Shown here: one piece after another, positions 20,148 through 30,900 of the stretch
Layout of the letters: the number at the start of each line of letters is the position of its first letter
How positions within the stretch are numbered: the first letter of the stretch is position 1
NCBI GenBank assembly: GCA_038380435.1
Contig: JAWZYU010000034.1
Span: forward strand, 24,965,404 to 25,029,403
Reading direction: 5' to 3'
DNA length: 64,000 bases
Origin: Ryuthela nishihirai
Taxonomy: Eukaryota; Arthropoda; Arachnida; Araneae; Heptathelidae
Program-made: the position numbers and the translations under genes
The notes under the pieces: generated by a model
The model's input: only the letters and a program-made list of their open reading frames with translations
Told to the model about the DNA's origin: nothing
Database searches by the model: none

Positions 20148-21380
20148 CGACCCCGCCCTCTTACCAACTATTCTAGCCTTTAGCATCCCTCCTAGCTCCA
20201 TCCTAAAAAGGAAAGTTTAACACTGCGAGGAATAATGAGTGCTGAACTATGCAGAAAGGAGTCTTCAATTCGTCAAAAAAGTTTTGTCGTAATCAAATCA
20301 TCAACCATCGGTAATCAAATGTCCAGGCATTGACTTAGTTATTTGCAGCAACTGAACCGTAAACTCGCAACTAGTTTCGACCTAATTACCTGACTCTGTT
20401 TGCACTGAAAGATTTCCGTTCAGAAAGGGCAAACCGCGCAGCATTTCTGCTAAAGCCAATCCTCCTGCAAAACAGAATCGACGAACAGACAAGGCGTGTT
20501 TAGCCTTTGGCTGAAAATTCTCTTCTCTCCACAAAAGACTTCTTGTTCCCATTGAAGTACTTCTTGAAGTTCTGCCCCCGCCTCTGCCTTTCCTTACAAA
20601 CACGTCACCACCGCAAACCTGATCTCTACTAAATGGAACTTTCTTGTTCCAGCCCGTGATCGCGTGGTCGCTCCATTGGTTCCAAACGCCGACCTTCACT
20701 GGTCCGAACACGGCGCAGAACTTTTATTCGCCGGTGTTAGCGAATACCGCGGGAGAATTCAACAGTTTTTATCTGAGAGCCTGAGGCAATATTTGGTTTA
20801 TTGATTGAGATGAATCAATAGCGGAGAGGAAACGGAAATTCTCTGCAAAATGAGCAGAATTTCTGCTCTCTTTATAACAGAAATAAATGACAGCCTTTTT
20901 CTTTATATGAAAGGCGAAGCTCCTTTCTTTATTATTATTTTTGGCTGTCTGCGTTGTACGCCAGAGTCTCGTATTGCTTTATCTTAAAAGGAGGGAAAAT
21001 TTCCGATGTTAAAAAGAGCTTGAATGCATCTGGCAGCCGTCAGAGGTCGAGTTTCTCGAGCTATTTATCTGGCATTTCGTTTGCAACGTCGGAATGTTTC
21101 AAACGCAGAACAGATATTGAAAAGAAAGCGAAGGGGAAAAATAATCTGACATTTTCAGCTCCGATATCTTTTTTTACCAGTCTTCCGTTTTCCTTTTTGT
21201 TTGTTTTTGAGATCAGATTTTTTTTTTCACCCCTGGAATTTTTGCTTCCACCTGAGTCTTCGAGGATTCCGCTCTCCGAAACTTCGATGAAATTGTCTCG
21301 TGGCATTACGAATAAAATTCTTACTCCGCTGTGAACGTTCTTCTTATTTGTAAGGGAGATCAGATTGTAGTGTCAGTTTT
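20148..21380. other. No gene recognised
   Basis: A minus-strand ORF (20382-20711, 109 residues) lies in a locally GC-richer patch, and a plus-strand ORF (20954-21334, 126 residues) becomes phenylalanine-rich from T-runs. Neither shows a recognisable domain. The first is the better exon candidate but has no support beyond being open. Confidence 0.4.
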
Positions 21381-21393
21381 CGCTTTTGCTGAG

Positions 21394-21940
21394 TTGTTGG
21401 GTTGTTTTACCTCTGAGCGGCACTTTTTTGCACACCATGGGCTAAATGGCCAGGTCACATGGACCCCGAAGGCTCAGAGAAGGTTGGGGGAGGGGACCCA
21501 CTGGAACAGCTGTTGGGAGACAGATGGTAACCTCCCGTCAAGGCCATCCAGCGTGTTCTTTAACGTTGGGTTGTTTTACCTCTGAGCGGCACTTTTTTGC
21601 ACACCATGGGCTAAATGGCCAGGTCACAAGGACCCCGAAGGCTCAGAGAAGGTTGGGGGAGGGACCCACTGGAACAGCTGTTGGGAGACAGATGGTAGCC
21701 TCCCGTCAAGACCATCCACCTGTTCTTTAACGTGCACAGGGTATGGCTCTCCCGCACACGGAACCACGGCTTAACGTCCCATCCGATGGACGGCGGCCTT
21801 TCCAAGCCCATCGGTGTCCCTTACTGACCGTGGGCAGGGCGGGGAATTTTGCTGAGATAAATCTGAACGCTGACCCAGCTGGGACTCGAACCTGGGAACT
21901 ACAGATTACGAGCCTGGCGCGCTACCGACTGAGCCACCCC
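21394..21940 (-). mobile_element. Complete SINE with two-unit tail and 13-bp target duplication
   Basis: The 547-bp insertion holds a full SINE plus one extra 169-bp tail unit. The junction AACGTTGGGTTG is the same as in the 16035 and 18582 copies. CGCTTTTGCTGAG flanks both sides (21381-21393 and 21941-21953). The two tail units therefore lie inside a single insertion. Confidence 0.93.
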
Positions 21941-21989
21941 CGCTTTTGCTGAGACATCGTGCTCTTCAAGTTGACCCAGCAAAGATGAG

Positions 21990-22196
21990 AGGGTTCGATT
22001 GGATTGTTTTATCTCTGAGCGCCACTTTTATTATTCAAACAATTAGATAAATAATCAGATCACAAGGACCCCCAAAGTGCTGACAGTTGCATGCAGGACG
22101 AGAACACATTGGACAGCTATAAGGTGAAGATGTTGTTGTATTTTCAACGAGGCTTCCATCTGTCGCGTTATAGCTAGTCTGTGAAAAAACACGTTG
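21990..22196 (-). mobile_element. Old SINE remnant
   Basis: GGATTGTTTTATCTCTGAGC and ATCACAAGGACCCCCAAAG keep the tail order of the main family. The remainder is diverged with indels, and there is no head. It abuts the half MITE at 22197. Confidence 0.65.
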
Positions 22197-22293
22197 GGTT
22201 GCCAGATGACTAATTTCTAAAAAAATCGATGCCAGATATTTTTTCTGAATTTTGCAATCAACCATAGTGTTCGGATACTTTTTTGAGCGACTG
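22197..22293. mobile_element. Half of a palindromic Tc1-type MITE
   Basis: Right half only, from GGTTGCCAGATGAC to the terminal inverse of CAGTCGCTCAAAAAAG, followed by TA. Confidence 0.82.
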
Positions 22294-23755
22294 TACCCTC
22301 GTGACAGAAGTTTTCGACTCCTCATAATTCCGCAGATAATCGACCGATCGATCCCGATTTTGGTGTGGCGGTCTTACTTATTTATGGCTATGTAGGGTTT
22401 TGAGATCGGATTCCTAGATGCGGTGGATCGGGTTTGAATCCGCCGCAAATTTCAGAAACCTCTTGTGCGCTACGTCGTCTTCGCTACAAAAAGCGAGTTG
22501 AAATTACGGAGTATTGAGGTATCGGTGTGCCAAATTATCGATAGACAGATGTTTCGCGGCTAACCTTTGAAGGCGGACCTAATTTTTTGGGGTCAAACCG
22601 TGACAGTGAACTAAAATACGATGAGACGAAGCTGTGGATGAAGCTTGGTGGTCCCAGCTCTGACCGTCTAGGAGGAAATGCTGAACAGAGACAGATACTA
22701 GACTATTTTATGTATTTAAAATATGAATCAACTTAAAAGGTAAATCATCTGAGGCGAATATGAGATTCTCGTTTTCAAAAACGGAGTGAAGCATATCTTT
22801 CTCCGATTTCGTCGCCCTCTAACGATGAAATTTGGAATTAACGGACGATTAGTAGCTCTTAACAACTTAGCAGATTAATTCTGAACCACTGATATTTTTG
22901 TGATCTATCTAGTCCTCTGTTGACTAATAAAAAATGAACTCGTAGTAAAACACAACAAGCCAAAAGCACCCAGTTTCTCAAGGGATCAGTTTCTCAAGAT
23001 GAGAGATGATGTTGTTGTACAACATTTCGTACCCACAAGCAGTTACCACTGTTCAGAAAGTTATCGGCTAAGATACAATCAAATCGAATTAAGAACACGT
23101 CGCTTTTGTGATATATGGCTTTTTTAGGTATTGGCACAACGGCATTTTTTACCTCCCGAGATTTCAATCTTGGAATGTTTTTTTTCCCCTTCGCATCTTT
23201 TTATTTTTATTTATGACACGTGGCCAGAGTATTGGAGAACATTTCTTGTCGTCATGGTGATTATCGAACTTTCTTCCGCTTATGATTTAATGATGATCGC
23301 AAATCAGCGATGAGCAGCACTGGGCCCCAGACTTAAGACAAAAATGCTGGCAAGCCACTTTGTTGATTGCATTAATGTTTACAATTTGCTGAGCTGCAGC
23401 AATTCACCACGCATGCGGCACGAGGCCAAGTCGATAACCGTTCGTGCCTTTTTTTTTTTGTCTTTTTGCTTCTTACGTAAGTTTTTTAAAAACAAGAATT
23501 TATTTAGAAAACTAATTTTTCTCTTTCCTAGATAACAAGTTTGCTTTTTTACTGATCAAATGTGTTCGTCAAACGTTTGAAAAAACACAATGTAACAATT
23601 TATATACTTTATTTGTCGAAAAATGTTGAAACAAGCCAGTCTTTTTACCATATGATTTTATCTTTGAGAGGGATTTCACGTGTAAACAATGGGCTAAAAT
23701 GACAGGTAATTGTTTATGCAGCATATTCGCAGCAAATTTTTACGAATGTGGGGTC
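22294..23755. other. No gene recognised
   Basis: About 1.5 kb without a recognised repeat or domain. Short ORFs (23131-23313, 23344-23535) end in T-run-coded phenylalanine and are not convincing. A GGTTTGAATCC word near 22430 resembles box B but lacks a partner box A. Confidence 0.45.
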
Positions 23756-23763
23756 ATAGAGGG

Positions 23764-24914
23764 CAATGTTTTCCAACTGTGGTCCGTGACTACGGTGCAA
23801 ATAATATAAAATATTTCATTTTTAATCTAATTCTCAATCACACTGCCGACTACTGGGCATAGACACATTACATCTACATCAATTACATCATCCATTACCT
23901 CTACATCTATTACATCATCCATTACATCTATATGCATTACATGATCCATTACATCTACATCCATTACATCATCCATTACATCATCCATTACAACTACATC
24001 CATTACATCATCCATTACATCTACATCCATTACATTATCCATTACAACTACATCCATTACATCATCCATTACATCTACATCCATTACATCATCCATTACA
24101 TCATCCATTACATCATCCATTACATCTACATCCATTACATGTACATCCATGCATCTTGTTATGTTGCAGTAAATAACAACTTTCAATCACACTGCCGACT
24201 ACTGAGCATAGATACATTACATCTACATCCATTACATTATCCATTACCTCTACATCTATTACATCATCCATTACATCTATATGCATTACATGATCCATTA
24301 CATCTATATGCATTACATGATCCATTACATCTACATCCATTACATCATCCATTACAACTACATCCATTACATCATCCATTACATCTACATCCATTACATT
24401 ATCCATTACAACTACATCCATTACATCATCCATTATATCTACATCCATTACATCTACATCCATTACATCATCCATTACAACTACATCCATTACATCATCC
24501 ATTACATCTACATCCATTACATTATCCATTACAACTACATCCATTACATCATCCATTACATCTACATCCATTACATCATCCATTACATCATCCATTACAA
24601 CTACATCCATTACATCATCCATTACATCTACATACATTACATTATCCATTACAACTACATCCATTACATCTACATCCATTACATCATCCATTACATCTAC
24701 ATCCATTACATCATCCATTACATGTACATCCATGCATCTTGTTATGTTGCAGTAAATAACAACTTGTATTATTGAATATAGGTCTATTCCTTAATTGGCC
24801 CGCATTTAAAGATTTTAATTTAAATACTAAACTGTTAAATGTGTAGTGGATGTCTGCAAGTCAAATGTGCTTCGGAAATGTGGTCTTCTGGTGTAAAAAG
24901 GTTGAGAACCACTG
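23764..24914. mobile_element. hAT-type non-autonomous element carrying a minisatellite
   Basis: The left end CAATGTTTTCCAACTGTGG and the right end, inverse CAGTGGTTCTCAACC, are hAT-like but diverged from each other. The flanking 8 bases are ATAGAGGG (23756-23763) and ATATAGGG (24915-24922), seven of eight matching. There is no transposase; most of the interior is the CATTACATC minisatellite. The right end is the same sequence that starts each 128-bp unit at 1-2673. Confidence 0.78.
23835..24765. repeat. CATTACATC minisatellite in two framed blocks
   Basis: Units of 12-18 bases such as CATTACATCATC and CATTACATCTACATC fill two blocks (about 23870-24150 and 24215-24735). Each block is preceded by CACACTGCCGACTACTG and followed by CATGCATCTTGTTATG, so a larger unit with a variable core was duplicated. 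The tyrosine/isoleucine/histidine frames here are translations of the repeat. Confidence 0.94.
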
Positions 24915-24922
24915 ATATAGGG

Positions 24923-25515
24923 GAGCTGAAATTGAGTCTGACCATTACTCTGTTAAAAGTGTATTGCATATGAAGCGTAAGAAATGTGTTCATAGCGTCG
25001 AAAGAAATACTTCAATAGTGAAACTCTGAAAAACCCTCAAATAGCCAAAGCTTTCCGTGATAGGTTGCTAAGTCATTATCACAGCCGTGGCTTGCTTGCT
25101 ACTGAAGTTGAAGGGAAGTATGGGACCATCTTATGCAGGCTTTTCTTGAAACTAATGGTGCTTTTTTGGGTAGAAAGGTGCAGAAGAGACAAAGCTATGG
25201 AGTTTCTTTGTAAAGGAAAGCATTACAGGGATAAACTGAATCAACACTGCTAGTCTTAGGACAACATTACAGAGAGCTTAATAAACGTGTAAAGTTGGAT
25301 CAGTCGAATGCTATTTGGAATCTGGCTTGATAGTTTGATTGACAAGGCAGAGAAAGGCAGCTAGGCAGCACAACAGTATAGCGTTGTAAAAAATAATAAA
25401 CATTAAAAAAAATACATGGATAGAGATCTAAACATGGTAAAGGTGAAACATGATAAAGGTTGAAGGTGAGGATTGTGTCATGGCAAAGTGGGATGAGCAT
25501 TTTGTAGATGTAGAA
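24923..25515. other. No gene recognised
   Basis: A 62-residue plus-strand ORF (25065-25253) has no known motif. Nothing else was seen. Confidence 0.4.
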
Positions 25516-25523
25516 AGTGGGAT

Positions 25524-25706
25524 GACCATGTTTCGTAATGATGATAGATGTAGATGGTCCACTCCCATGTTTCGTAATGGAGATAGATGTAGATGGTCCA
25601 CTCCCATGTTTCGTAATAAAGATAGATGTAGATGGTCCACTCCCATGTTTCGTAATGAAGATAGATGTAGATGGTCCACTCCCATGTTTCGTAATGAAGA
25701 TAGATG
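25524..25706. repeat. 39-bp tandem repeat, about 4.7 units
   Basis: Unit: GATAGATGTAGATGGTCC then ACTCCCATGTTTCGTAATG. Since 39 is divisible by three, frames stay open in several phases and give 13-residue periodic ORFs. I regard these as non-coding. Confidence 0.92.
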
Positions 25707-25872
25707 CCTTACTGTCTTTAATATGCAACCCTATATCAAAATCCGAAATTACGTTGCATATTTCACAACTAAAACCACACAAGTCCCCAGATGTAGATGG
25801 AAAATGTTGCTGGAATACTTAAGGCTAGAAACGTTTCCTAAGTGGCATGGATATCTTCTATAAAGTTGTTTT

Positions 25873-26025
25873 GGGGTTGTTTTACCTGTGAAAGACATCT
25901 TTGTGCGCACAGTAGACTAAATAGCCAGGTCATGAGGACCCCCGAAGGCTTGAAAGGGACCCATTGGAGAGCTGTTGGGAGACACGTGGGCGCCTTCCGT
26001 CACGGCCAAACAATGTGTTCTTTAA
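25873..26025 (-). mobile_element. Old SINE fragment, tail and part of the body
   Basis: GGGGTTGTTTTACCTGTGAA, AGCCAGGTCATGAGGACC and GTGTTCTTTAATTG keep the family order with many changes. The head is missing. Confidence 0.78.
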
Positions 26026-26049
26026 TTGACATAAGAACATCTTAGATAA

Positions 26050-26758
26050 GATGGTTAGTACCCAGGATTGAATCCCACCTGACCAACGTTGAGATTTATA
26101 TATTCTAAACTCCCATCTTACCTTCGGACAGAAAAAGAGACACCGATAGGCTGAGAAAGGAGGATGTGACGCCACGCAGTGGTCCCACGTGCAGGAGAAC
26201 CATCCCCTGTGAACGGAGGCTACCATCTGTCTCCTATGAGCTGCCCCGAGGATCTCCTTTCCCCAACTTCCTCTAAGCCAGTGTCTCGCAAACTCTGTGC
26301 CGCGAGAGATTCCAAGTGTGCCGCGAGAGATTTTCAAATTGACACTAGATATTCCAAAGATTTCATTTTGACTTGACTTGTGTTATCGACGTGCTTTAAT
26401 ATCGACGTGCTATCGACGTGCTTTAATAAAAATCTTTCAGATTTTATCAACTGGGATCTTGTAAGTATTTATCAAACTTTTTCCAAATTTTGGTATTAAT
26501 TTTTGATTATTTCAAGCCATAGAATGGACAAATATTTAAAACAAACACCGAGTTATGATTAATTATATTTATTAATATATTTATTTTAAATAAAATGCAT
26601 TTAACGAAACTTCAATTTTCCTCTTTTTACGTAACCATCAAAAAAAATTTTTTTAAGTGTGCCGCGGAAAAAAATAGATTCAGTGTGCCTTGGAAAAAAA
26701 TTAGATTCAGTGTACCGCAGAGTAAAAAAGTTTGCGAGACACTACTCTAAGCCCTTGG
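26050..26758 (+). mobile_element. Old SINE interrupted by a hAT MITE, merging into the satellite
   Basis: Head remnant GATTGAATCCCACCTGACC, body with GAGACACCGATAGGC, then CCCCAACTTCCTCTAAGCC to 26278. It resumes after the MITE with CCTTGGAG and then changes abruptly to satellite sequence at about 26759. The last part of the SINE is therefore missing exactly where the satellite begins. Confidence 0.78.
26279..26744. mobile_element. hAT-type MITE with an exact 8-bp target duplication
   Basis: A 466-bp element. The left end CAGTGTCTCGCAAACT and the inverse of the right end, TAGTGTCTCGCAAACT, match at 15 of 16 bases. CTCTAAGC lies on both sides (26271-26278 and 26745-26752). Subterminal GTGCCGCGAGAGA and GTGCCGCGG-like blocks repeat inside. 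There is no coding capacity. Confidence 0.92.
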
Positions 26759-26985
26759 AGTAACAACAGTGGCAAAAAGAGGCGAAAACAACAGTGGGAA
26801 AAAAAAGGAGGTAGGTTAAGTAACAGTGGCTAAAATTATGTTAAGATAACAGTGGCGAAAAGGAGATTAAGATAACAGTGGATAAAAAAATAGAGGTCAA
26901 CAGTGGTATAAAAGGGAAATGAGGACAACAGTGCCGTAATAGTAGTGGTAGAGAGTTAAAGATAACAGTGCAGTAACAACAGTGA
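26759..26985. repeat. Left edge of the satellite with ~26-bp sub-repeats
   Basis: AACAGTGG-type words start at 26765, 26790, 26822, 26848, 26874, 26899, 26927 and 26964, mostly 25-32 bases apart, each followed by an A/G-rich stretch. The full 113-bp monomer pattern starts only after about 26960. The same short word occurs several times inside each monomer (ACAACAGTTCC, AATAGTGG, AACAACAGTG). Confidence 0.8.
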
Positions 26986-27929
26986 CAAGAAAAAGGAGCT
27001 GGGGGCTACTGTAACTAAAAAAAGAGATAAGGACAACAGTTCCGAAATAATAATGGCAAAAAATAGTGGAAAGGAAAACAGCGCAGTAACAACGGTGACA
27101 AGAAAAAGGAGCTGGGGGCTACTGTAACTAAAAAAAGAGATAAGGACAACAGTTCCGAAATAATAATGGCAAAAAATAGTGGAAAGGAAAACAGCGCAGT
27201 AACAACAGTGACAAGAAAAAGGAGCTGGGGGATACTGTAACTAAAAAAAGAGATAAGGACAACACTTCCGAAACAATAATGGCAAAAAATAGTGGAAAGC
27301 AAAACAGCGCAGTAACAACAGTGAGAAGAAAAAGGAGCTGGGGGCTACTGTAACTAAAAAAAAAGGTAAGGACAACAGTTCCGAAATAATAATGGCAAAA
27401 AATAGTGGAAAGAAAACAGCGCAGTAACAACAGTGACAAGAAAAAGGAGCTGGGGGATACTGTAACTAAAAAAAGAGATAAGGACAACAGTTCCGAAATA
27501 ATAATGGCAAAAAATAGTGGAAAGAAAACAGCGCAGTAACAACAGTGACAAGAAAAAGGAGCTGGGGGATACTGTATCTAAAAAAAGAGATAAGGACAAC
27601 AGTTCCGAAATAATAATGGCAAAAAATAGTGGAAAGGAAAACAGCGCAGTAACAACAGTGACAAGAAAGAGGAGCTGGGGGCTACTGTAACTAAACAAAG
27701 AGATAAGGACAACAGTTCCGAAATAATAATGGCAAAAAATAGTGGAAAGGAAAACAGCGCAGTAACAACAGTGACAAGAAAAACGAGCTGGGGGCTACTG
27801 TAACTAAAAAAAGAGGTAAGGACAACAGTTCCGAAATAATAATGCCAAAAAATAGTGGAAAGAAAACAGCGCAGTAACAACAGTGACAAGAAAAAGGAGC
27901 TGGGGGCTACTGTAACTAAAAAAAGAGGT

Positions 27930-30900
27930 AAGGACAACAGTTCCGAAATAATAATGGCAAAAAATAGTGGAAAGGAAAACAGCGCAGTAACAACAGTGAC
28001 AAGAAAAAGGAGCTGGGGGATACTGTAACTAAAAAAAGAGATAAGGACAACAGTTTCGAAATAATAATGGCAAAAAATAGTGGAAAGGAAAACAGCGCAG
28101 TAACAACAGTGACAAGAAAAAGGAGCTGGGGGATACTGTAACTAAAAAAAGAGATAAGGACAACAGTTCCGAAATAATAATGGCAAAAAATAGTGGAAAG
28201 GAAAACAGCGCAGTAACAACAGTGACAAGAAAAAGGAGCTGGGGGATACTGTAACTAAAAAAAGAGATAAGGACAACAGTTCCGAAATAATAATGGCAAA
28301 AAATAGTGGAAAGAAAACAGCGCAGTAACAACAGTGACAAGAAAAAGGAGCTGGGGGATACTGTAACTAAAAAAAGAGATAAGGACAACATTTCCGAAAT
28401 AATAATGGCAAAAAATAGTGGAAAGGAAAACAGCGCAGTAACAACAGTGACAAGAAAAAGGAGCTGTGGGCTACTGTAACTAAACAAAGAGATAAGGACA
28501 ACAGTTCCGTAATAATAATGGCAAAAATAGTGGAAAGGAAAACAGCGCAGTAACAACAGTGACAAGAAAAAGGAGCTGGGGGCTACTATAACTAAAAAAA
28601 GAGGTAAGGACAACAGTTCCGAAATAATAATGCCAAAAAATAGTAGAAAGAAAACAGCGCAGTAACAACAGTGACAAGAAAAAGGAGCTGGGGACTACTG
28701 TAACTAAAAAAAGAGATAAGGACAACAGTTCCGAAATAATAATGGCAAAAAATAGTGGAAAGGAAAACAGCGCAGTAACAACAGTGACAAGAAAAAGGAG
28801 ATGGGGGATACTGTAACTAAAAAAATAGATAAGGACAACAGTTCCGAAATCATAATGGCAAAAAATAGTGGAAAGGAAAAGAGCGCAGTAACAACAGTGA
28901 CAAGAAAAAGGAGCTGGGGGATACTGTAACTAAAAAAAGATATAAGAACAAGAGTTCCGAAATAATAATGGCAAAAAATAGTGGAAAGGAAAACAGCGCA
29001 GTAACAACAGTGCCAAGAAAAAGGAGCTGGGGGCTACTGTAACTAAAAAAAAAGGTAAGGACAACAGTTCCGAAATAATAATGGCAAAAAATAGTGGAAA
29101 GAAAACAGCGCAGTAACAACAGTGACAAGAAAAAGGAGCTGGGGGCTTCTGTAACTAAAAAAAGAGATAAGGACAACAGTTCCGAAATAATAATGCCAAA
29201 AAATAGTGGAAAGAAAACAGCGCAGTAACAACAGTGACAAGAAAAAGGAGCTGGGGGCTACTGTAACTAAAAAAAAACGTAAGGACAACAGTTCCGAAAT
29301 AATAATGGCAAAAAATAGTGGAAAGAAAACAGCGCAGTAAGAACAGTGACAAGAAAAAGGAGCTGGGGGATACTGTAACTAAAAAAAGAGATAAGGACAA
29401 CAGTTCCGAAATAATAATGTCAAAAAATAGTGGAAAGGAAAACAGCGCAGTAACAACAGTGACAAGAAAAAGGAGCTGGGGGCTACTGTAACTAAAAAAA
29501 GAGATAAGGACAACAGTTCCGAAATAATAATGGCAAAAAATAGTGGAAAGGAAAACAGCGCAGTAACAACAGTGACAAGAAAAAGGAGCTGGGGGCTACT
29601 GTAACTAAAAAAAGAGGTAAGGACAACAGTTCCGAAATAATAATGCCAAAAAATAGTGGAAAGGAAAACAGCGCAGTAACAACAGTGACAAGAAAAAGGA
29701 GCTGGGGGCTACTGTAACTAAAAAAAGAGATAAGGACAACAGTTCCGAAATAATAATGGCAAAAAATAGTGGAAAGGAAAACAGCGCAGTAACAACAGTG
29801 ACAACAAAAAGGAGCTGGGGCTAATGTAACTAGGGTTGTTTTACCTCTGAGCGGCACGTTTTTGCACACCATGGGCTAAATGGCCACTACTGTAACTAAA
29901 AAAAGAGATAAAGACAACAGTTCCGAAATAATAATGCCAAAAAATAGTGGAAAGGAAAACAGTGCAGTAACAACAGTGACAAGAAAAAGGAGCTGGGGGC
30001 TCCTGTAACTAAAAAAAGAGGTAAGGACAACAGTTCCGAAATAATAATGGCAAAAAATAGTGGAAAGGAAAACAGCGCAGTAACAACAGTGACAAGAAAA
30101 AGGAGCTGGGGGCTACTGTAACTAAAAAAAGAGATAAGGACAACAGTTCCGAAATAATAATGGCAAAAAATAGTGGAAAGGAAAACTGCGCAGTAACAAC
30201 AGTGACAAGACAAAGGAGCTGGGGGATACTGTAACTAAAAAAAGAGATAAGGACAACAGTTCCGAAATAATAATGGCAAAAAATAGTGGAAAGGAAAACA
30301 GCGCAGTAACAACAGTGACAAGATAAAGGAGCTGGGGGATACTGTAACTAAAAAAAGAGATAAGGACAACAGTTCCGAAATAATAATGGCAAAAAATAGT
30401 GGAAAGGAAAACAGCGCAGTAACAACGGTGACAAGAAAAAGGAGCTGGGGGCTACTGTAACTAAAAAAAGAGATAAGGACAACAGTTCCGAAATAATAAT
30501 GGCAAAAAATAGTGGAAAGCAAAACAGCGCAGTAACAACAGTGACAAGAAAAAGGAGCTGGGGGCTCCTGTAACTAAAAAAAGAGGTAAGGACAACAGTT
30601 CCGAAATAATAATGCCAAAAAATAGTGGAAAGGAAAACAGCGCAGTAACAACAGTGACAAGAAAAAGGAGCTGGGGGCTACTGTAACTAAAAAAAGAGAT
30701 AAGGACAACAGTTCCGAAATAATAATGGCAAAAAATAGTGGAAAGGAAAACAGCGCAGTAACAACAGTGACAACAAAAAGGAGCTGGGGCTAATGTAACT
30801 AGGGTTGTTTTACCTCTGAGCGGCACGTTTTTGCACACCATGGGCTAAATGGCCACTACTGTAACTAAAAAAAGAGATAAGGACAACAGTTCCGAAATAA

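Noticed and set aside
20382..20711. 109-residue minus-strand ORF as a gene
   Set aside because: No recognisable domain, signal or conservation cue; noted only as a weak exon candidate.
7680..21940. tRNA genes at the heads of the SINEs
   Set aside because: The tRNA-like parts are fused to a conserved ~320-bp body, repeated as dispersed copies with target duplications; they are SINE promoters, not free tRNA genes.
22340..22460. Possible tRNA-derived sequence with GGTTTGAATCC
   Set aside because: A box B-like word alone; no convincing box A at the right distance and no second copy in the window.
23827..24775. Long ORFs on both strands with periodic histidine/tyrosine/isoleucine or methionine/aspartate/valine
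   Set aside because: Triplet-compatible minisatellite (12-18 base units) read in several frames at once; no unique sequence.
25450..25863. ORFs with a 13-residue repeat (25450-25863, 25428-25685)
   Set aside because: Product of a 39-bp tandem repeat, open in several frames on both strands.
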